A model generated the notes under the pieces. It saw nothing but the letters and a program-made list of their open reading frames with translations, did no database searches and had not been told where the DNA came from. Position numbers and translations under genes: made by a program. This document shows, in pieces, positions 17,853 through 28,132 of a DNA stretch of 64,000 bases. The DNA is from Sphingobium sp. V4 (GTDB lineage Bacteria > Pseudomonadota > Alphaproteobacteria > Sphingomonadales > Sphingomonadaceae): the NCBI RefSeq assembly GCF_029590555.1, contig NZ_CP081002.1:310001-374000 (forward strand). The letters run 5' to 3'. Each line of letters opens with the position of its first letter. Position 1 is the stretch's first letter.

Positions 17853-19436
17853 ATGCACCCGATGCAATATTTCGAACTTCTCGTGGCGATGCTGCTGGCC
17901 ATCATCGCGCTCCACTACGCAGCACACCGCCTTGGCCTGCCCCCGGCCGTCGCGCTGCTTTCGGGCGGCGCGCTGCTCGCCTTCCTGCCGGGCCTGCCGG
18001 TCATCTCGCTCGATCCCGAACTGGTCCTCGTCATCTTCCTGCCGCCCCTGCTGATGGACGGCGCCTGGTTCATCGCACTTGGCCATATGAAGCGCCACAT
18101 GCTCGGCATCGTGTCGCTTGCGGTCGGGGCGGTGATCTTCACCACCCTTCTCGTGGCGGTGGTGGTCCATTTGCTGATGCCCTCGCTTCCCTGGGCCGCG
18201 TGCGCCGCGCTGGGCGCCATCGTCTCGCCGCCCGACGCCGTGTCCGCGCGCGCCGTGCTGCAACGGGTGAAGCTGCCCCGCCGGCTATCGATCCTGCTGG
18301 AAGGCGAAAGCCTGCTGAACGACGCCACCGGCCTGGTCCTGTTCCGCTTCGCCATCGCCGCCGGGGTGACGGGCAGCTTCAGCGCGGTCGACGCGCTGGG
18401 CAGCTTCCTGGCGCTTCTGGTCGGCGGCCTGTTGGTAGGCGCAGCGATCGGCGCAGCCTGGGTGCTGCTGGTGCGGCGACTGGGCGACGAATATCTGATG
18501 ATCGCCTCCTCCATGCTGGCGCCCTGGTCGGCCTATCTGCTCGGTGAAACCTTCCACGTTTCGGGCGTGATCGCCACCGTGACGACGGGTCTCATCTGCG
18601 GCTGGTACCAGCATGTCGTATTTTCCGCCGCCGTGCGGATGCGCGGCACGTCCTTCTGGGCGGTCATGATCTTCCTGATGGAAGCGACCGTTTTCATGCT
18701 GATCGGCTCGTCGCTGCGCGGCGTGGTGGAGCGTGTCGGCGGCTTCGGCGTGGTGCTCGACGACATGGCGGTGCCCGTACTCGTCATCCTGCTCGCCTTG
18801 ATCGTTGCGCGTTTCGCCTGGGTGTTCGGATCGGACGCGCTCCTGCGCCTCTTCTGCGCGATGGGGCTGCCCCATCGCGCGCCACTGGGCGCCGCGCGCT
18901 CCGCCGTGCTGAGCTGGGCAGGAATGCGTGGCGTGGTGACGCTGGCGGTGGCGCTCAGCGTGCCGCAGGATTTCCCCGGTCGCGACTTCATGCTGGTCGC
19001 CGCCTTCGGGGTCATCCTCGGCACCGTTCTCCTCCAGGGGACGACGCTTGGCCTGCTCATCCGCTGGGCCGGCCTCAGCGACACCGAGCATGAACGGCCG
19101 CGCCTCAGCATGAGCGAAGCGGAAGCCGCCATGGCGAAGGCCCAGGCCGTCAGGGTCGAGGCGCTGGCCTATGATGCGGACGGAACGCTGCTGCATCCGC
19201 AGCTCCTGACCCGCTACCAGCGTCGGGCCGAAATATCCGCCGACTATGCGGGCCAGGAAGAACATTATGCCGATCGGCTCCATGCCCATTTCGACCTGGT
19301 CCTGGAAGCGATCGCCGCCGGCCGCGCCGAACTGCTCCGCCTGCACCGGGCCGGCGACATCGACGAACATGTCCTTCAGGAACTGGAGCGCGACCTTGAC
19401 CTGGAAGAACTGAGCGCCTGGTCCGCCAAGGCCTGA
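17853..19436 (+). CDS. Na+/H+ antiporter, CPA1 (NhaP-like) family
   Basis: A 527-residue inner-membrane cation/proton antiporter with 12 or so hydrophobic segments. The family signature LEGESLLNDATGLVLFRFA is at about 148-166, preceded by SPPDAVSARAVL. A cytoplasmic C-terminal tail (about 415-527) is charged and probably helical. The role is sodium and pH homeostasis. ATG 17853 is followed three codons later by another ATG, so the exact start is open. Confidence 0.88.
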   Translation: MHPMQYFELLVAMLLAIIALHYAAHRLGLPPAVALLSGGALLAFLPGLPVISLDPELVLVIFLPPLLMDGAWFIALGHMKRHMLGIVSLAVGAVIFTTLLVAVVVHLLMPSLPWAACAALGAIVSPPDAVSARAVLQRVKLPRRLSILLEGESLLNDATGLVLFRFAIAAGVTGSFSAVDALGSFLALLVGGLLVGAAIGAAWVLLVRRLGDEYLMIASSMLAPWSAYLLGETFHVSGVIATVTTGLICGWYQHVVFSAAVRMRGTSFWAVMIFLMEATVFMLIGSSLRGVVERVGGFGVVLDDMAVPVLVILLALIVARFAWVFGSDALLRLFCAMGLPHRAPLGAARSAVLSWAGMRGVVTLAVALSVPQDFPGRDFMLVAAFGVILGTVLLQGTTLGLLIRWAGLSDTEHERPRLSMSEAEAAMAKAQAVRVEALAYDADGTLLHPQLLTRYQRRAEISADYAGQEEHYADRLHAHFDLVLEAIAAGRAELLRLHRAGDIDEHVLQELERDLDLEELSAWSAKA

Positions 19437-19511
19437 CGGTCCATGGCGGCGTCGCTGGTTTAGGGACATTTACGGATAGGTCGACGCCTGCGGCCGCGTC
19501 ATGCAGCGATC

Positions 19512-20255
19512 ATGGACATGCGATTTGACATGGCGCAAAATGCCGCCCTCCCGACCATGGCCCGCGCCTGCGGCGGCCAGTCCTGCGACAGTTGCGTCGT
19601 GCGCGATCATGCCATTTGCGCCGACCTTTCCGATCCCGATCGCAACGCGCTGAGCCGGATCGGGCGGCGGGTGGCTCTCCATGCCGGGCAGACGGTGATG
19701 TGGGAAGGGGATGACAGCACTGTTGTCGCCAACGTCATCGAAGGCACGCTCAAGCTCGCCACCTCGACCGGCGACGGGCGCGAGCAGATCGTCGGCGTGG
19801 TCTATGCGTCCGACTTCATCGGTCGTCCCTTCGGCGCGCGCACGCCACACAGCGTTACAGCACTCACCGATGCGCGGCTCTGCCTTTTCCCGCGCGGCGC
19901 GTTCGACGGTTTCGCGATGCGGCATGGCGAATTGCAGCACCGGCTGCTCCAGCGGACGTTGGACGATCTCGATCGTACCCGTGCCTGGATGCTGCTCCTG
20001 GGACGCAAGACCGCGCGCGAGAAGGTCGCGACCTTCCTGCTCGACATGGGGCGGCGGCTGCGCGCCGACAGTGACGGGGTGATCGAACTGCCCCTCTCGC
20101 GCCAGCAGATCGCCGACATTTTGGGCATCACGATCGAGACGGTGTCGCGCCAGATGACCGAGATGAAACGCGCGGGCGTGATCGACCTGATCGGGCGACG
20201 CGGCGTTCGGCTGGTCGACAAGGCCGCGCTGGAGCGGCTGGCGGACGCGGATTAG
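19512..20255 (+). CDS. fnrL: Fnr/FnrL-type oxygen-responsive regulator
   Basis: A 247-residue Crp/Fnr-family activator. N-terminal cysteines at 20, 25, 28 and 36 (C-x2-C-x7-C within the SCDSC region) and a fourth-ligand candidate Cys124 fit a [4Fe-4S] oxygen-sensing cluster. The cyclic-nucleotide-like domain is followed by a dimer helix and a C-terminal helix-turn-helix containing ETVSRQ, the recognition-helix pattern typical of TTGAT-N4-ATCAA binders. It lies directly upstream of the cbb3 oxidase operon, which Fnr proteins commonly activate at low oxygen. I could not find a clear Fnr box in either adjacent intergenic region. Confidence 0.87.
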   Translation: MDMRFDMAQNAALPTMARACGGQSCDSCVVRDHAICADLSDPDRNALSRIGRRVALHAGQTVMWEGDDSTVVANVIEGTLKLATSTGDGREQIVGVVYASDFIGRPFGARTPHSVTALTDARLCLFPRGAFDGFAMRHGELQHRLLQRTLDDLDRTRAWMLLLGRKTAREKVATFLLDMGRRLRADSDGVIELPLSRQQIADILGITIETVSRQMTEMKRAGVIDLIGRRGVRLVDKAALERLADAD

Positions 20256-20463
20256 CGCCTGCCCGGCTTTAACGACCGCAATCTCTTATTTCATGGGCTT
20301 CCCTCCCTGCGCGGGAACGACGAAGTGAATGGGGCATGGCGCGCCCCTCTTCGCCCTCAGGCCTACGCATTTTCCCGTAAAGACCCATCCTCCCACTTTT
20401 GACAGACGCAGGCCATGGGTGCGGCATTCCGGACAGGGGCGTCGCAAAGCCTTCAAGCGGGGA

Positions 20464-22131
20464 ATGTCCATGGACAGATTGGTTTTGAGGACGGGCGGCT
20501 GGTTCGCGCTCGCACTCGCCGCCTTCGCAGCGATGCTGGCGGCGGCGGACGGCGGTTTCGCCGTCCATATGGGGATCATCAGCGCGGTGGCGCTGGGGCT
20601 GGCGATATCCGCCATGCGCAGCGCCGACTATGCCGGCATCATGCGCGGGCTGGTGAAGATGCCGGCCGACCAGGGGCTCTATTATGACGATGTGATCCGC
20701 TGGGGCGTGATCGCTACGGTCTTCTGGGGTCTCGCGGGATTTCTGGCCGGTCTCTACATCGCGCTGCAACTTGCCTTTCCCGCACTCAACCTGGGTCTCG
20801 AATATACCAGCTTCGGACGGCTTCGGCCGCTCCATACCTCGGCGGTCATCTTCGCCTTCGGCGGCAACGCGCTGATCGCGACCAGCTTCTATGTCGTGCA
20901 GCGCACCTGCCGCGCACGGCTGTTCTCGCCGAAGCTCGCCGATTTCGTCTTCTGGGGCTATCAGCTCTTCATCGTCCTCGCCGCGACCGGCTATCTGCTC
21001 GGCATCACGGAGGGCAAGGAATATGCCGAACCCGAATGGTATGTGGACCTGTGGCTGACGATCGTCTGGGTCGCCTATCTGGTCGTGTTCGGCGGCACCG
21101 TGATGAAGCGGTCGGAGCCGCACATCTATGTGGCCAACTGGTTCTACCTCAGCTTCATCCTGACCATCGCGATGCTGCACATCGTCAACAATCTGTCGAT
21201 GCCGGTCAGCCTGCTCGGGTCCAAGAGCTACAGCGCCTTTGCCGGCGTGCAGGATGCGCTGACGCAATGGTGGTACGGCCATAATGCGGTCGGCTTCTTC
21301 CTGACCGCCGGCTTCCTCGCCATGATGTATTATTTCGTGCCCAAGCAGGCGGAACGGCCGGTCTACAGCTATCGCCTGTCGATCATCCACTTCTGGTCGC
21401 TGATCTTCCTCTATATCTGGGCGGGTCCGCACCACCTGCACTATACCGCGCTCCCCGACTGGGCGCAGACGCTGGGCATGGTCTTCTCGATCATGTTGTG
21501 GATGCCCAGCTGGGGCGGGATGATCAACGGCCTGATGACGCTGAACGGCGCCTGGGACAAGATCCGCACCGACCCGATCATCCGCATGATGGTGATGGCG
21601 CTGGCCTTTTACGGCATGTCCACTTTCGAAGGGCCGATGATGTCGGTGAAGGCAGTCAACAGCCTCAGCCACTATACCGACTGGACCATCGGCCACGTCC
21701 ATAGCGGCGCGCTGGGCTGGAACGGCCTCATCACTTTCGCCTGCCTCTATTATCTGACGCCCCGCCTTTGGAAGCGCGAGCGGCTCTACAGCCTGCGCCT
21801 CATCAACTGGCACTTCTGGCTCGCGACCGTGGGGATCGTCCTCTACGCCGCCGCCATGTGGGTCGCGGGCATCATGCAAGGGCTGATGTGGCGCGAATAT
21901 GGCAGCGACGGCTATCTCGTCTACGCCTTCTCCGAAGTCGTGCGCGCGATGTGGCCCATGTACCTCATCCGCGCGGCGGGCGGGCTGCTTTACCTCTCCG
22001 GCGCGATCATCATGGCCTGGAACATTGGCATGACCATCGCGGGCAAGCCGCTGCGCGAGGAACAGCCGCTGCGCGACGCGGCCTATGACGCGATCGCCGA
22101 CAAGCCCCTCATCGCCGCTCAGCCAGCCTAA
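20464..22131 (+). CDS. ccoN: Cytochrome cbb3 oxidase catalytic subunit I
   Basis: A 555-residue membrane protein with about 12-14 helices, the heme-copper catalytic subunit of the high-affinity cbb3 oxidase. It carries the expected histidine clusters: LRPLHTSAV, the [12 protein letters not shown] motif containing a copper ligand, AGPHHLHYT and the late [12 protein letters not shown] with the heme ligands. The start at ATG 20464 (MSMDRLV) excludes an implausible 45-residue leader. The 208-bp gap after fnrL is the promoter region. It is first in ccoNOQP-GHIS. Confidence 0.95.
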   Translation: MSMDRLVLRTGGWFALALAAFAAMLAAADGGFAVHMGIISAVALGLAISAMRSADYAGIMRGLVKMPADQGLYYDDVIRWGVIATVFWGLAGFLAGLYIALQLAFPALNLGLEYTSFGRLRPLHTSAVIFAFGGNALIATSFYVVQRTCRARLFSPKLADFVFWGYQLFIVLAATGYLLGITEGKEYAEPEWYVDLWLTIVWVAYLVVFGGTVMKRSEPHIYVANWFYLSFILTIAMLHIVNNLSMPVSLLGSKSYSAFAGVQDALTQWWYGHNAVGFFLTAGFLAMMYYFVPKQAERPVYSYRLSIIHFWSLIFLYIWAGPHHLHYTALPDWAQTLGMVFSIMLWMPSWGGMINGLMTLNGAWDKIRTDPIIRMMVMALAFYGMSTFEGPMMSVKAVNSLSHYTDWTIGHVHSGALGWNGLITFACLYYLTPRLWKRERLYSLRLINWHFWLATVGIVLYAAAMWVAGIMQGLMWREYGSDGYLVYAFSEVVRAMWPMYLIRAAGGLLYLSGAIIMAWNIGMTIAGKPLREEQPLRDAAYDAIADKPLIAAQPA

Positions 22132-22145
22132 GGGAGACACGGGAC

Positions 22146-22895
22146 ATGGTTTCCAAATATTTCGATCATGGCAGGCTGGAGCGCAATATCTCGCTGCTGG
22201 GCATTGCCTCTCTCATCGTCGTCGCCATTGGCGGCATCGTGGAAATCGCGCCCCTCTTCTGGATCGACAACACGATCGAGAAGGTGGAGGGGGTGCGCCC
22301 CTATACCCCGCTGGAGCTGGCGGGCCGGAACATCTACATTCGCGAAGGCTGCTACAATTGCCACAGCCAGATGATCCGCCCCTTCCGCGACGAGACCGAA
22401 CGCTATGGCCATTACAGCCTGGCGGCTGAGAGCATGTACGACCATCCCTTCCAATGGGGGTCGAAGCGCACCGGGCCGGACCTGGCGCGGGTCGGCGGCC
22501 GCTATTCGGACGAATGGCATGTCCAGCATCTCAAGGATCCGCGCGCCGTGGTGCCGGAATCGATCATGCCGACCTATCCCTTCCTTGGCGAGCGCGAGCT
22601 GAAGACCGGCGACATGCGCGGCGACCTGACCGCGCTGACGCGGGTCGGCGTGCCCTACAGCAAGGATGACGTGGCCAAGGCGAACGACGACCTGATGGCA
22701 CAGGCCGATCCCGATGCCGACACCGCCGACCTGCGCAAACGCTATCCCAAGGCGCAGGTCCGCGATTTCGACGGCAACCCGAACAAGCTGACCGAGATGG
22801 ACGCGCTGGTCGCCTATCTCCAGATGATCGGCACTCTGGTCGATGTCGACGCGGCCAAGCCCCTGGAAAAGACGCCGCAGGAGGGGTCGCGATGA
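22146..22895 (+). CDS. ccoO: Cytochrome cbb3 oxidase monoheme subunit II
   Basis: A 249-residue membrane-anchored cytochrome c subunit. One N-terminal transmembrane helix (about 15-38) is followed by a periplasmic heme domain with CYNCH at 69-73 inside the typical [14 protein letters not shown]. It relays electrons from CcoP to CcoN. It starts 14 bp after ccoN and its stop overlaps ccoQ by ATGA. Confidence 0.95.
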   Translation: MVSKYFDHGRLERNISLLGIASLIVVAIGGIVEIAPLFWIDNTIEKVEGVRPYTPLELAGRNIYIREGCYNCHSQMIRPFRDETERYGHYSLAAESMYDHPFQWGSKRTGPDLARVGGRYSDEWHVQHLKDPRAVVPESIMPTYPFLGERELKTGDMRGDLTALTRVGVPYSKDDVAKANDDLMAQADPDADTADLRKRYPKAQVRDFDGNPNKLTEMDALVAYLQMIGTLVDVDAAKPLEKTPQEGSR

Positions 22896-23062
22896 ACTAC
22901 GACGCCCTGCGCCATTTCGCCGACAGCTGGGGGCTGGTCTTCATGGGGGTCAGCTACCTCATCCTCATCGGCTGGCACTTCCTGCCCCGCGGCCGCCGGC
23001 ACAGCCAGCGCGCCGCCACGATGATCTTCACCGAGACTGAGACGGAGGCCGACCATGGCTGA
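22892..23062 (+). CDS. ccoQ: Small cbb3 oxidase subunit CcoQ
   Basis: A 56-residue protein with a single hydrophobic helix (about residues 14-31) followed by a charged tail with RGRRHSQR and an acidic end. Size, membrane helix and position between ccoO and ccoP identify it as CcoQ/FixQ, which helps complex stability. The ATG overlaps the ccoO stop (ATGA), and the TGA overlaps the start of ccoP by 8 bp, so translation of all three is coupled. Confidence 0.9.
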   Translation: MNYDALRHFADSWGLVFMGVSYLILIGWHFLPRGRRHSQRAATMIFTETETEADHG

Positions 23063-23966
23063 CGCAAGCGACAAGCGGATCGACACCGCCACCGGCACCG
23101 AACTCAAGGGCCATGAATGGGACGGCATCGCCGAACTGGACACGCCGCTGCCACGCTGGTGGTTGTGGACTTTCTATGCGACCATCCTCTTCGCGATCGG
23201 CTATTGCATCGCCTATCCCGCCTGGCCGCTGGTGAGCGACTATACGCGGGGCACGCTTGGCTGGTCGAGCCGGGGTACGCTGGAGCAGGAACTTGCGGCG
23301 CGCGAGGCGCAGATCGCGCCGATCCACAAGGCGATCGCGGACACGTCGATCACCGACCTGCCCGGCCGGCCGCACCTGATGCAGGCGGCGGTCGAGGGCG
23401 GCCGCGCCGCCTTCAAGGTCCATTGCGTCCAGTGCCATGGCTCGGGCGCTGCCGGGGCAAAGGGCTATCCCAACCTCAATGACGATGACTGGTTGTGGGG
23501 CGGCGATCTTGCCACCATCGAAAGGACCATCGTCGACGGGGTGCGCAATCCCGATCATGATGCGACGCGCCAGTCGATCATGCCCGCCTTCGGCCGCGAC
23601 CAGTTGCTGACCGGCACGCAGGTAGACGACCTGGTCGCCCATGTCCGCGTCATCAGCCGGCAGGACAAGCCCGGCGCAGCCTCGCAGCGCGGCGCCAGGC
23701 TGTTCGCGGACAATTGCGCGGTTTGCCACGGCGCGGACGGCAAGGGTAGCCGCACTCTGGGCGCGCCCAACCTGACCGACGGCATCTGGCTCTATGGCGG
23801 TGATGCGGGCACGATCCGGGAGACTATATGGAACAGCCGCCAGGGCGTGATGCCGCGCTGGGACGACAAGCTCGACAAGGCAACCATCCGGATGCTGGCG
23901 GCCTATGTCCACAGCCTGGGCGGCGGCGAGGCGACTCCGGTGGAAGCGGCCAATGGTGCGGAGTGA
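23055..23966 (+). CDS. ccoP: Cytochrome cbb3 oxidase diheme subunit III
   Basis: A 303-residue diheme cytochrome c. An N-terminal transmembrane helix (about 34-57) is followed by two periplasmic cytochrome c domains with CVQCH (124-128) and CAVCH (221-225). It accepts electrons from the bc1 complex or soluble cytochrome and passes them to CcoO. Length is normal. Confidence 0.95.
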   Translation: MADASDKRIDTATGTELKGHEWDGIAELDTPLPRWWLWTFYATILFAIGYCIAYPAWPLVSDYTRGTLGWSSRGTLEQELAAREAQIAPIHKAIADTSITDLPGRPHLMQAAVEGGRAAFKVHCVQCHGSGAAGAKGYPNLNDDDWLWGGDLATIERTIVDGVRNPDHDATRQSIMPAFGRDQLLTGTQVDDLVAHVRVISRQDKPGAASQRGARLFADNCAVCHGADGKGSRTLGAPNLTDGIWLYGGDAGTIRETIWNSRQGVMPRWDDKLDKATIRMLAAYVHSLGGGEATPVEAANGAE

Positions 23967-24107
23967 CCCCCCGCAAATCCTCCTCTGGAAGGTGGGGTGG
24001 CATCGCGACGCGATGACGGAGGGGCGTCGCGCCATCGACAGGGCGACACCCTTCCACCACCGCCTCGGGCGGCGGTCCCCCTCCCCTTGCAGGGGAGGAT
24101 CGGTGAC
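23967..24107. repeat. Intergenic repeat between ccoP and ccoG
   Basis: This 141-bp spacer is unusual in an otherwise overlapping operon. It holds short inverted G/C runs, including a near-perfect hairpin of CCCCTCCCC and GGGGAGG around TTGCA at 24077-24099. The same CTCCCCTT-CAGGGGAG core appears at 45165-45185 between ligC and ligB. It looks like a dispersed sphingomonad intergenic element. It may modulate ccoNOQP versus ccoGHIS levels and also supplies the AGGGGAGG ribosome site for ccoG. Confidence 0.55.
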
Positions 24108-24113
24108 GTGCTG

Positions 24114-25541
24114 ATGCCTCCGGCCTCCGGCGACCTCTACGAGAAGCGCAAGGGCGTCTATCCCAAGGCGGTCGATGGCTTCTATCGCCGCCTGAAATGG
24201 GCGATCATGGCGGTGACGTTGGCTATTTACTGGGGGACGCCCTGGATTCGCTGGGATCGCGGTCCCTACGCGCCCGATCAGGCGGTGCTGGTCGACCTCG
24301 CCCACCGGCGCTTCTACATGTTCGCCATCGAGATCTGGCCCCACGAATTCTATTATGTGGCGGGCCTGCTCGTCATGGCGGGGATAGGGCTGTTCCTGGT
24401 GACATCGGCGGTGGGCCGCGCCTGGTGCGGCTATGCCTGCCCGCAGACCGTCTGGACCGACCTCTACCAGCATGTCGAGCGCTTTATCGACGGCGACCGC
24501 AATGCGCAGATCAGGTTGGCGAAGGCGCCATGGAGCGCCGCCAAAGCGGCCCGGCGCCTCGCCAAATGGGGCGTATGGCTGGCCATCGCCTTCCTGACCG
24601 GCGGCGCGTGGATCTTCTATTTCGCGGACGCGCCGACGCTCCAGCGGGAATTCTGGACGGGTTCGGCCGCGCCCGTCGCCTATGGGACGGTCGGCGTGCT
24701 GACCGCCACGACCTTCATCCTGGGCGGCTTCCTGCGCGAACAGCTGTGTATCTACATGTGTCCCTGGCCGCGCATCCAGACGGCGATGCTGGATGAAAAA
24801 TCGCTGGTCGTCACCTACAAGGACTGGCGTGGGGAAAAGCGTGCAAGCCTGAAGAAGGCGGAGGCGCATCCGGGCGATTTCGGCGACTGCATCGACTGCA
24901 ATCAGTGCGTCGCGGTCTGCCCGACCGGCATTGACATTCGCGAAGGGCCACAGATCGGCTGCATCACCTGTGCGTTGTGCATCGACGCCTGCGACAAGGT
25001 GATGGCGCAGGTCGGACGGCCCCGCGGGCTGATCGACTATTGCACGCAGGAGGATGCCGAGGCCGAGAAGAATGGCGCGCCATCCAGGCCGATATTGAGG
25101 ACGCTGCTGCGGCCGCGCACTATCGCCTATGCAGCGATATGGACGTCGATCGGCGCGGCCATGCTGTTCGCGCTCGGCGCGCGCACCCGCATCGACATCG
25201 CCGCGCAGCAGGACCGCAACCCCATCTTCGTCCGGCTGTCCGATGGCGCGATCCGCAACGCCTATATGGTCAAGGTCCGCAACATGGAGGCCCGGCCGCG
25301 CCCGGTGCGGGTCAAGGTCGAAGGACTGGCCGACGCCAGGCTGTGGACCGACGCCATGCCGCGCGATGCCGCCGCGCCGTCCGTCACCGCCACGGTCCCG
25401 GCCGACAGCGTGGCCAAGTTGCGGATCTTCATCGCCGCCCCTCCCGCCGGACCCGCGCGGCAGGATTTCAGATTCACCGTGACCGCCACCGACCGCGAAG
25501 GCGGCGACGCGCGCGAACCCGCCCGTTTTGAAAGGCCCTGA
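24114..25541 (+). CDS. ccoG: Cytochrome c oxidase accessory protein CcoG
   Basis: A 475-residue membrane ferredoxin-like protein with about five helices, a WCGYACPQTVW segment and two [4Fe-4S] motifs in CIDCNQCVAVCP and CITCALCIDACD. CcoG (FixG/RdxA) is involved in copper reduction during cbb3 assembly. A C-terminal periplasmic Ig-like domain covers about 370-475. The chosen ATG lies 15 bp after AGGGGAGG; a GTG six bases upstream is an alternative. The longer frame to 23997 runs through the repeat and is rejected. Confidence 0.93.
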   Translation: MPPASGDLYEKRKGVYPKAVDGFYRRLKWAIMAVTLAIYWGTPWIRWDRGPYAPDQAVLVDLAHRRFYMFAIEIWPHEFYYVAGLLVMAGIGLFLVTSAVGRAWCGYACPQTVWTDLYQHVERFIDGDRNAQIRLAKAPWSAAKAARRLAKWGVWLAIAFLTGGAWIFYFADAPTLQREFWTGSAAPVAYGTVGVLTATTFILGGFLREQLCIYMCPWPRIQTAMLDEKSLVVTYKDWRGEKRASLKKAEAHPGDFGDCIDCNQCVAVCPTGIDIREGPQIGCITCALCIDACDKVMAQVGRPRGLIDYCTQEDAEAEKNGAPSRPILRTLLRPRTIAYAAIWTSIGAAMLFALGARTRIDIAAQQDRNPIFVRLSDGAIRNAYMVKVRNMEARPRPVRVKVEGLADARLWTDAMPRDAAAPSVTATVPADSVAKLRIFIAAPPAGPARQDFRFTVTATDREGGDAREPARFERP

Positions 25542-25544
25542 CCC

Positions 25545-26000
25545 ATGCAGACCCGACGCTTCACCGGCTGGCACATGACCGGCATATTGGTCGCCTTCTT
25601 CGCCGTGGTGATCGCCGTGAATCTGCTGATGGCGACGGTCGCGATCCGCTCCTTTGGCGGGACGGTGGTCGCCAACAGCTATGTCGAGAGCCAGAAGTTC
25701 AACCGCTATCTGACGCAGGCGCGGGCGCAGGACCAGCTTGGCTGGAAGGATCATGTGGCGCTGACCGACCGCCGCCAGGTGACGCTGGCGCTGGCCGGCC
25801 GCTCAGGCGCGCCGATCCTCGGTGCGCCGGTGACGGCGGTGGCGGAGCATCCGCTCGGTCGCGCGGCCGACATTCCGCTCATCTTCCACGAAACGGCGCC
25901 GGGCCGCTATGCCAGCGACCGCGCCCTGCCGGCCGGGCGCTGGCAGCTGCGCTTCGACATCAACCATGGCGCGCAGCATCTGTTGCGGGAGGTGATGTGA
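25545..26000 (+). CDS. ccoH: cbb3 oxidase assembly protein CcoH
   Basis: A 151-residue FixH-family protein with one N-terminal membrane helix (GILVAFFAVVIAVNLLMA) and a periplasmic domain. FixH/CcoH is required for a stable cbb3 complex. It begins 3 bp after ccoG and ends in a TGATG overlap with the copper ATPase gene. Confidence 0.92.
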   Translation: MQTRRFTGWHMTGILVAFFAVVIAVNLLMATVAIRSFGGTVVANSYVESQKFNRYLTQARAQDQLGWKDHVALTDRRQVTLALAGRSGAPILGAPVTAVAEHPLGRAADIPLIFHETAPGRYASDRALPAGRWQLRFDINHGAQHLLREVM

Positions 26001-28132
26001 TGGCGACCCAACCCCTGTTCCAACCAGCGCCGCACACCCTTCCCGCCACCATCGAAAGCCTGTTCGCCGTCCCCTCGCTCCATTGCGCCGGCTGCATTTC
26101 CAAGATCGAGAATGGCCTTGCCAAGGTGCCCGGCATCGATTCCGCACGAGTCAACATGAGCGCCAGGCGGGTAGCGATCCGGCATGATCCGGCGCTGGCG
26201 CCGCCTGCGTTGAAAGCCGCCATCGCCGCACTGGGCTTCGACGCGGAACCGCTGGCCGACCCTGCCGTCGATACTGCCGCGGCGGAAAATCGCGCGCTCG
26301 TCCGGGCGCTGGCGGTGGCGGGCTTTGCCGCGATGAACATCATGCTGCTGTCGGTGTCGATCTGGTCCGGCGCGGACGGTGCGACACGGCAGATGTTTCA
26401 CTGGCTGTCCGCCATCATCGCGCTGCCGACCGTCGCCTATGCGGGCCGACCCTTCTTCCGCTCCGCCTGGGCGGCGGTGCGGCAACGGCGCACCAACATG
26501 GACGTGCCGATCAGCATCGGGGTGCTGCTGACGACGGGGATGAGCCTCTTTGAAACGCTGACCGGCGGCGACCACGCCTGGTTCGACGGGGCGGTGATGC
26601 TGCTCTTCTTCCTGTTGGCGGGCCGCTGCCTCGACAGCATGATGCGCGGGCGGGCGCGGGCGGGCGTCGCCGCACTGCTCAGGCAGACCGCGCCGGGCGC
26701 GCTGGTGCTGGAAGCCGGCGGACGCAGCGTGTGGACCAGGGCCGATGCGTTGCGGCCGGGGATGGAGATGCTGGTCGCCGCGGGGGAGCGACTGGCGGCG
26801 GACGGGCGCGTATTGGAGGGGACCAGCGGTCTGGACATATCGTTCCTGACCGGGGAAAGCGCGCCCGTCCGTGTCGGTCCCGGCGACGATGCGCAGGCCG
26901 GCGCGCTCAATATCGAAGGGCCGATCCGCGTCGCGGTCACGGCGGCAGGACCGGATACCGTGATCGCCGACATAGCCCGCCTGATGGAACAGGCCGCACA
27001 GGGCAGGTCGCGCTATGTGCGGCTGGCGGACCGGGCGGCACGGCTTTATGCGCCCTGCGTCCATGCGCTGGCGGCCCTGTCCTTCCTCGGTTGGCTGGTC
27101 GCTGGAGCGGGCGTCCATCAGGCGCTGCTGATCGCGGTCGCGGTTCTGCTCATCACCTGCCCCTGCGCGCTCGGGCTGGCGGTCCCGGCCGCCCAGGTGG
27201 TCGCGTGCGGCGCGCTCATGCGGCGCGGCGTGCTGGTCAAGGACGGGTCGGCGCTGGAGCGGCTGGCGGAGGTGGACGAGATTGTCTTCGACAAGACCGG
27301 CACGCTGACGCTCGGCCGCCCGGTGCCGTGCGATCTTGATCGGCTCGCCGACGAAGATCGCGCCATCCTGCTGGCGCTGGCGCGCGCCAGCCGCCATCCG
27401 CTCAGCAACGCCCTGCGCCAGGCGCTCGACGGCATGGAAGCGGCCCCGATCGCGGATGTTCGGGAGGTCGCCGGCGAGGGCGTGTTCGCCCGATACCGGA
27501 ACGAAGCCGTCGCACTCGCCCGCCCGCGCAGCCTCATCAACCTGTTCGGGCTGGCCAGCGAATATCGGCGCGGCGAGACGGCGACGCTGCTCTGCTTCGC
27601 CGATGCGATCCGTCCCGATGCATTGGAGGTGGTCGCGGACCTGCGCGAAGCCGGGCTCCAGACCCTCATCGCCAGCGGCGACCGGCCCGAGGCGCTGGAG
27701 GAGATCGCCCGCGCGACCCGCACCACCGCAATCGGCCATCTGCGGCCTGCGGAAAAGCTGGCCCTGATCGAGCGACTGAAGCGGCAGGGGCGGCGGGTGC
27801 TGATGGTGGGAGACGGCCTCAATGACGGGCCGGCGCTGGCGGCGGGCCATGCCAGCATGGCGCCCGCATCCGCCAGCGACGCAAGCCAGCTGACCGCCGA
27901 CATCGTCTTTCTGGGTGATCGTCTGGCGCCAGTGGCGGTCACGCTGCGCGCCGCGCGACGGACGGTGCGGGTGGTGAAGCAGAATTTCGCGCTGGCGATC
28001 GGTTATAATGTGCTGGCGGTGCCGCTTGCGATCGGCGGCGCGGTCACACCCCTGGTCGCGGCGGTCGCCATGTCGCTCTCCTCGCTGATCGTAGTCGCCA
28101 ACGCCCTGCGCCTGAACGGGAGCGCCCGATGA
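26000..28132 (+). CDS. ccoI: Copper-exporting P-type ATPase for cbb3 assembly
   Basis: A 710-residue P1B-type ATPase. An N-terminal heavy-metal domain has HCAGC; eight membrane helices follow. The copper channel motif is CPCALGLAVPAA, the phosphorylation site is DKTGTLT, and GDGLNDGPAL closes the ATP domain. CcoI (FixI) delivers copper to the periplasm for CcoN. ATG 26000 overlaps the ccoH stop; a GTG at 25997 would add one codon. Confidence 0.94.
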   Translation: MATQPLFQPAPHTLPATIESLFAVPSLHCAGCISKIENGLAKVPGIDSARVNMSARRVAIRHDPALAPPALKAAIAALGFDAEPLADPAVDTAAAENRALVRALAVAGFAAMNIMLLSVSIWSGADGATRQMFHWLSAIIALPTVAYAGRPFFRSAWAAVRQRRTNMDVPISIGVLLTTGMSLFETLTGGDHAWFDGAVMLLFFLLAGRCLDSMMRGRARAGVAALLRQTAPGALVLEAGGRSVWTRADALRPGMEMLVAAGERLAADGRVLEGTSGLDISFLTGESAPVRVGPGDDAQAGALNIEGPIRVAVTAAGPDTVIADIARLMEQAAQGRSRYVRLADRAARLYAPCVHALAALSFLGWLVAGAGVHQALLIAVAVLLITCPCALGLAVPAAQVVACGALMRRGVLVKDGSALERLAEVDEIVFDKTGTLTLGRPVPCDLDRLADEDRAILLALARASRHPLSNALRQALDGMEAAPIADVREVAGEGVFARYRNEAVALARPRSLINLFGLASEYRRGETATLLCFADAIRPDALEVVADLREAGLQTLIASGDRPEALEEIARATRTTAIGHLRPAEKLALIERLKRQGRRVLMVGDGLNDGPALAAGHASMAPASASDASQLTADIVFLGDRLAPVAVTLRAARRTVRVVKQNFALAIGYNVLAVPLAIGGAVTPLVAAVAMSLSSLIVVANALRLNGSAR

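Noticed and set aside
20256..20463. Search for an Fnr box (TTGAT-N4-ATCAA) before ccoN
   Set aside because: The closest string, TTGAC near 20397, has no matching second half, so no site is annotated.
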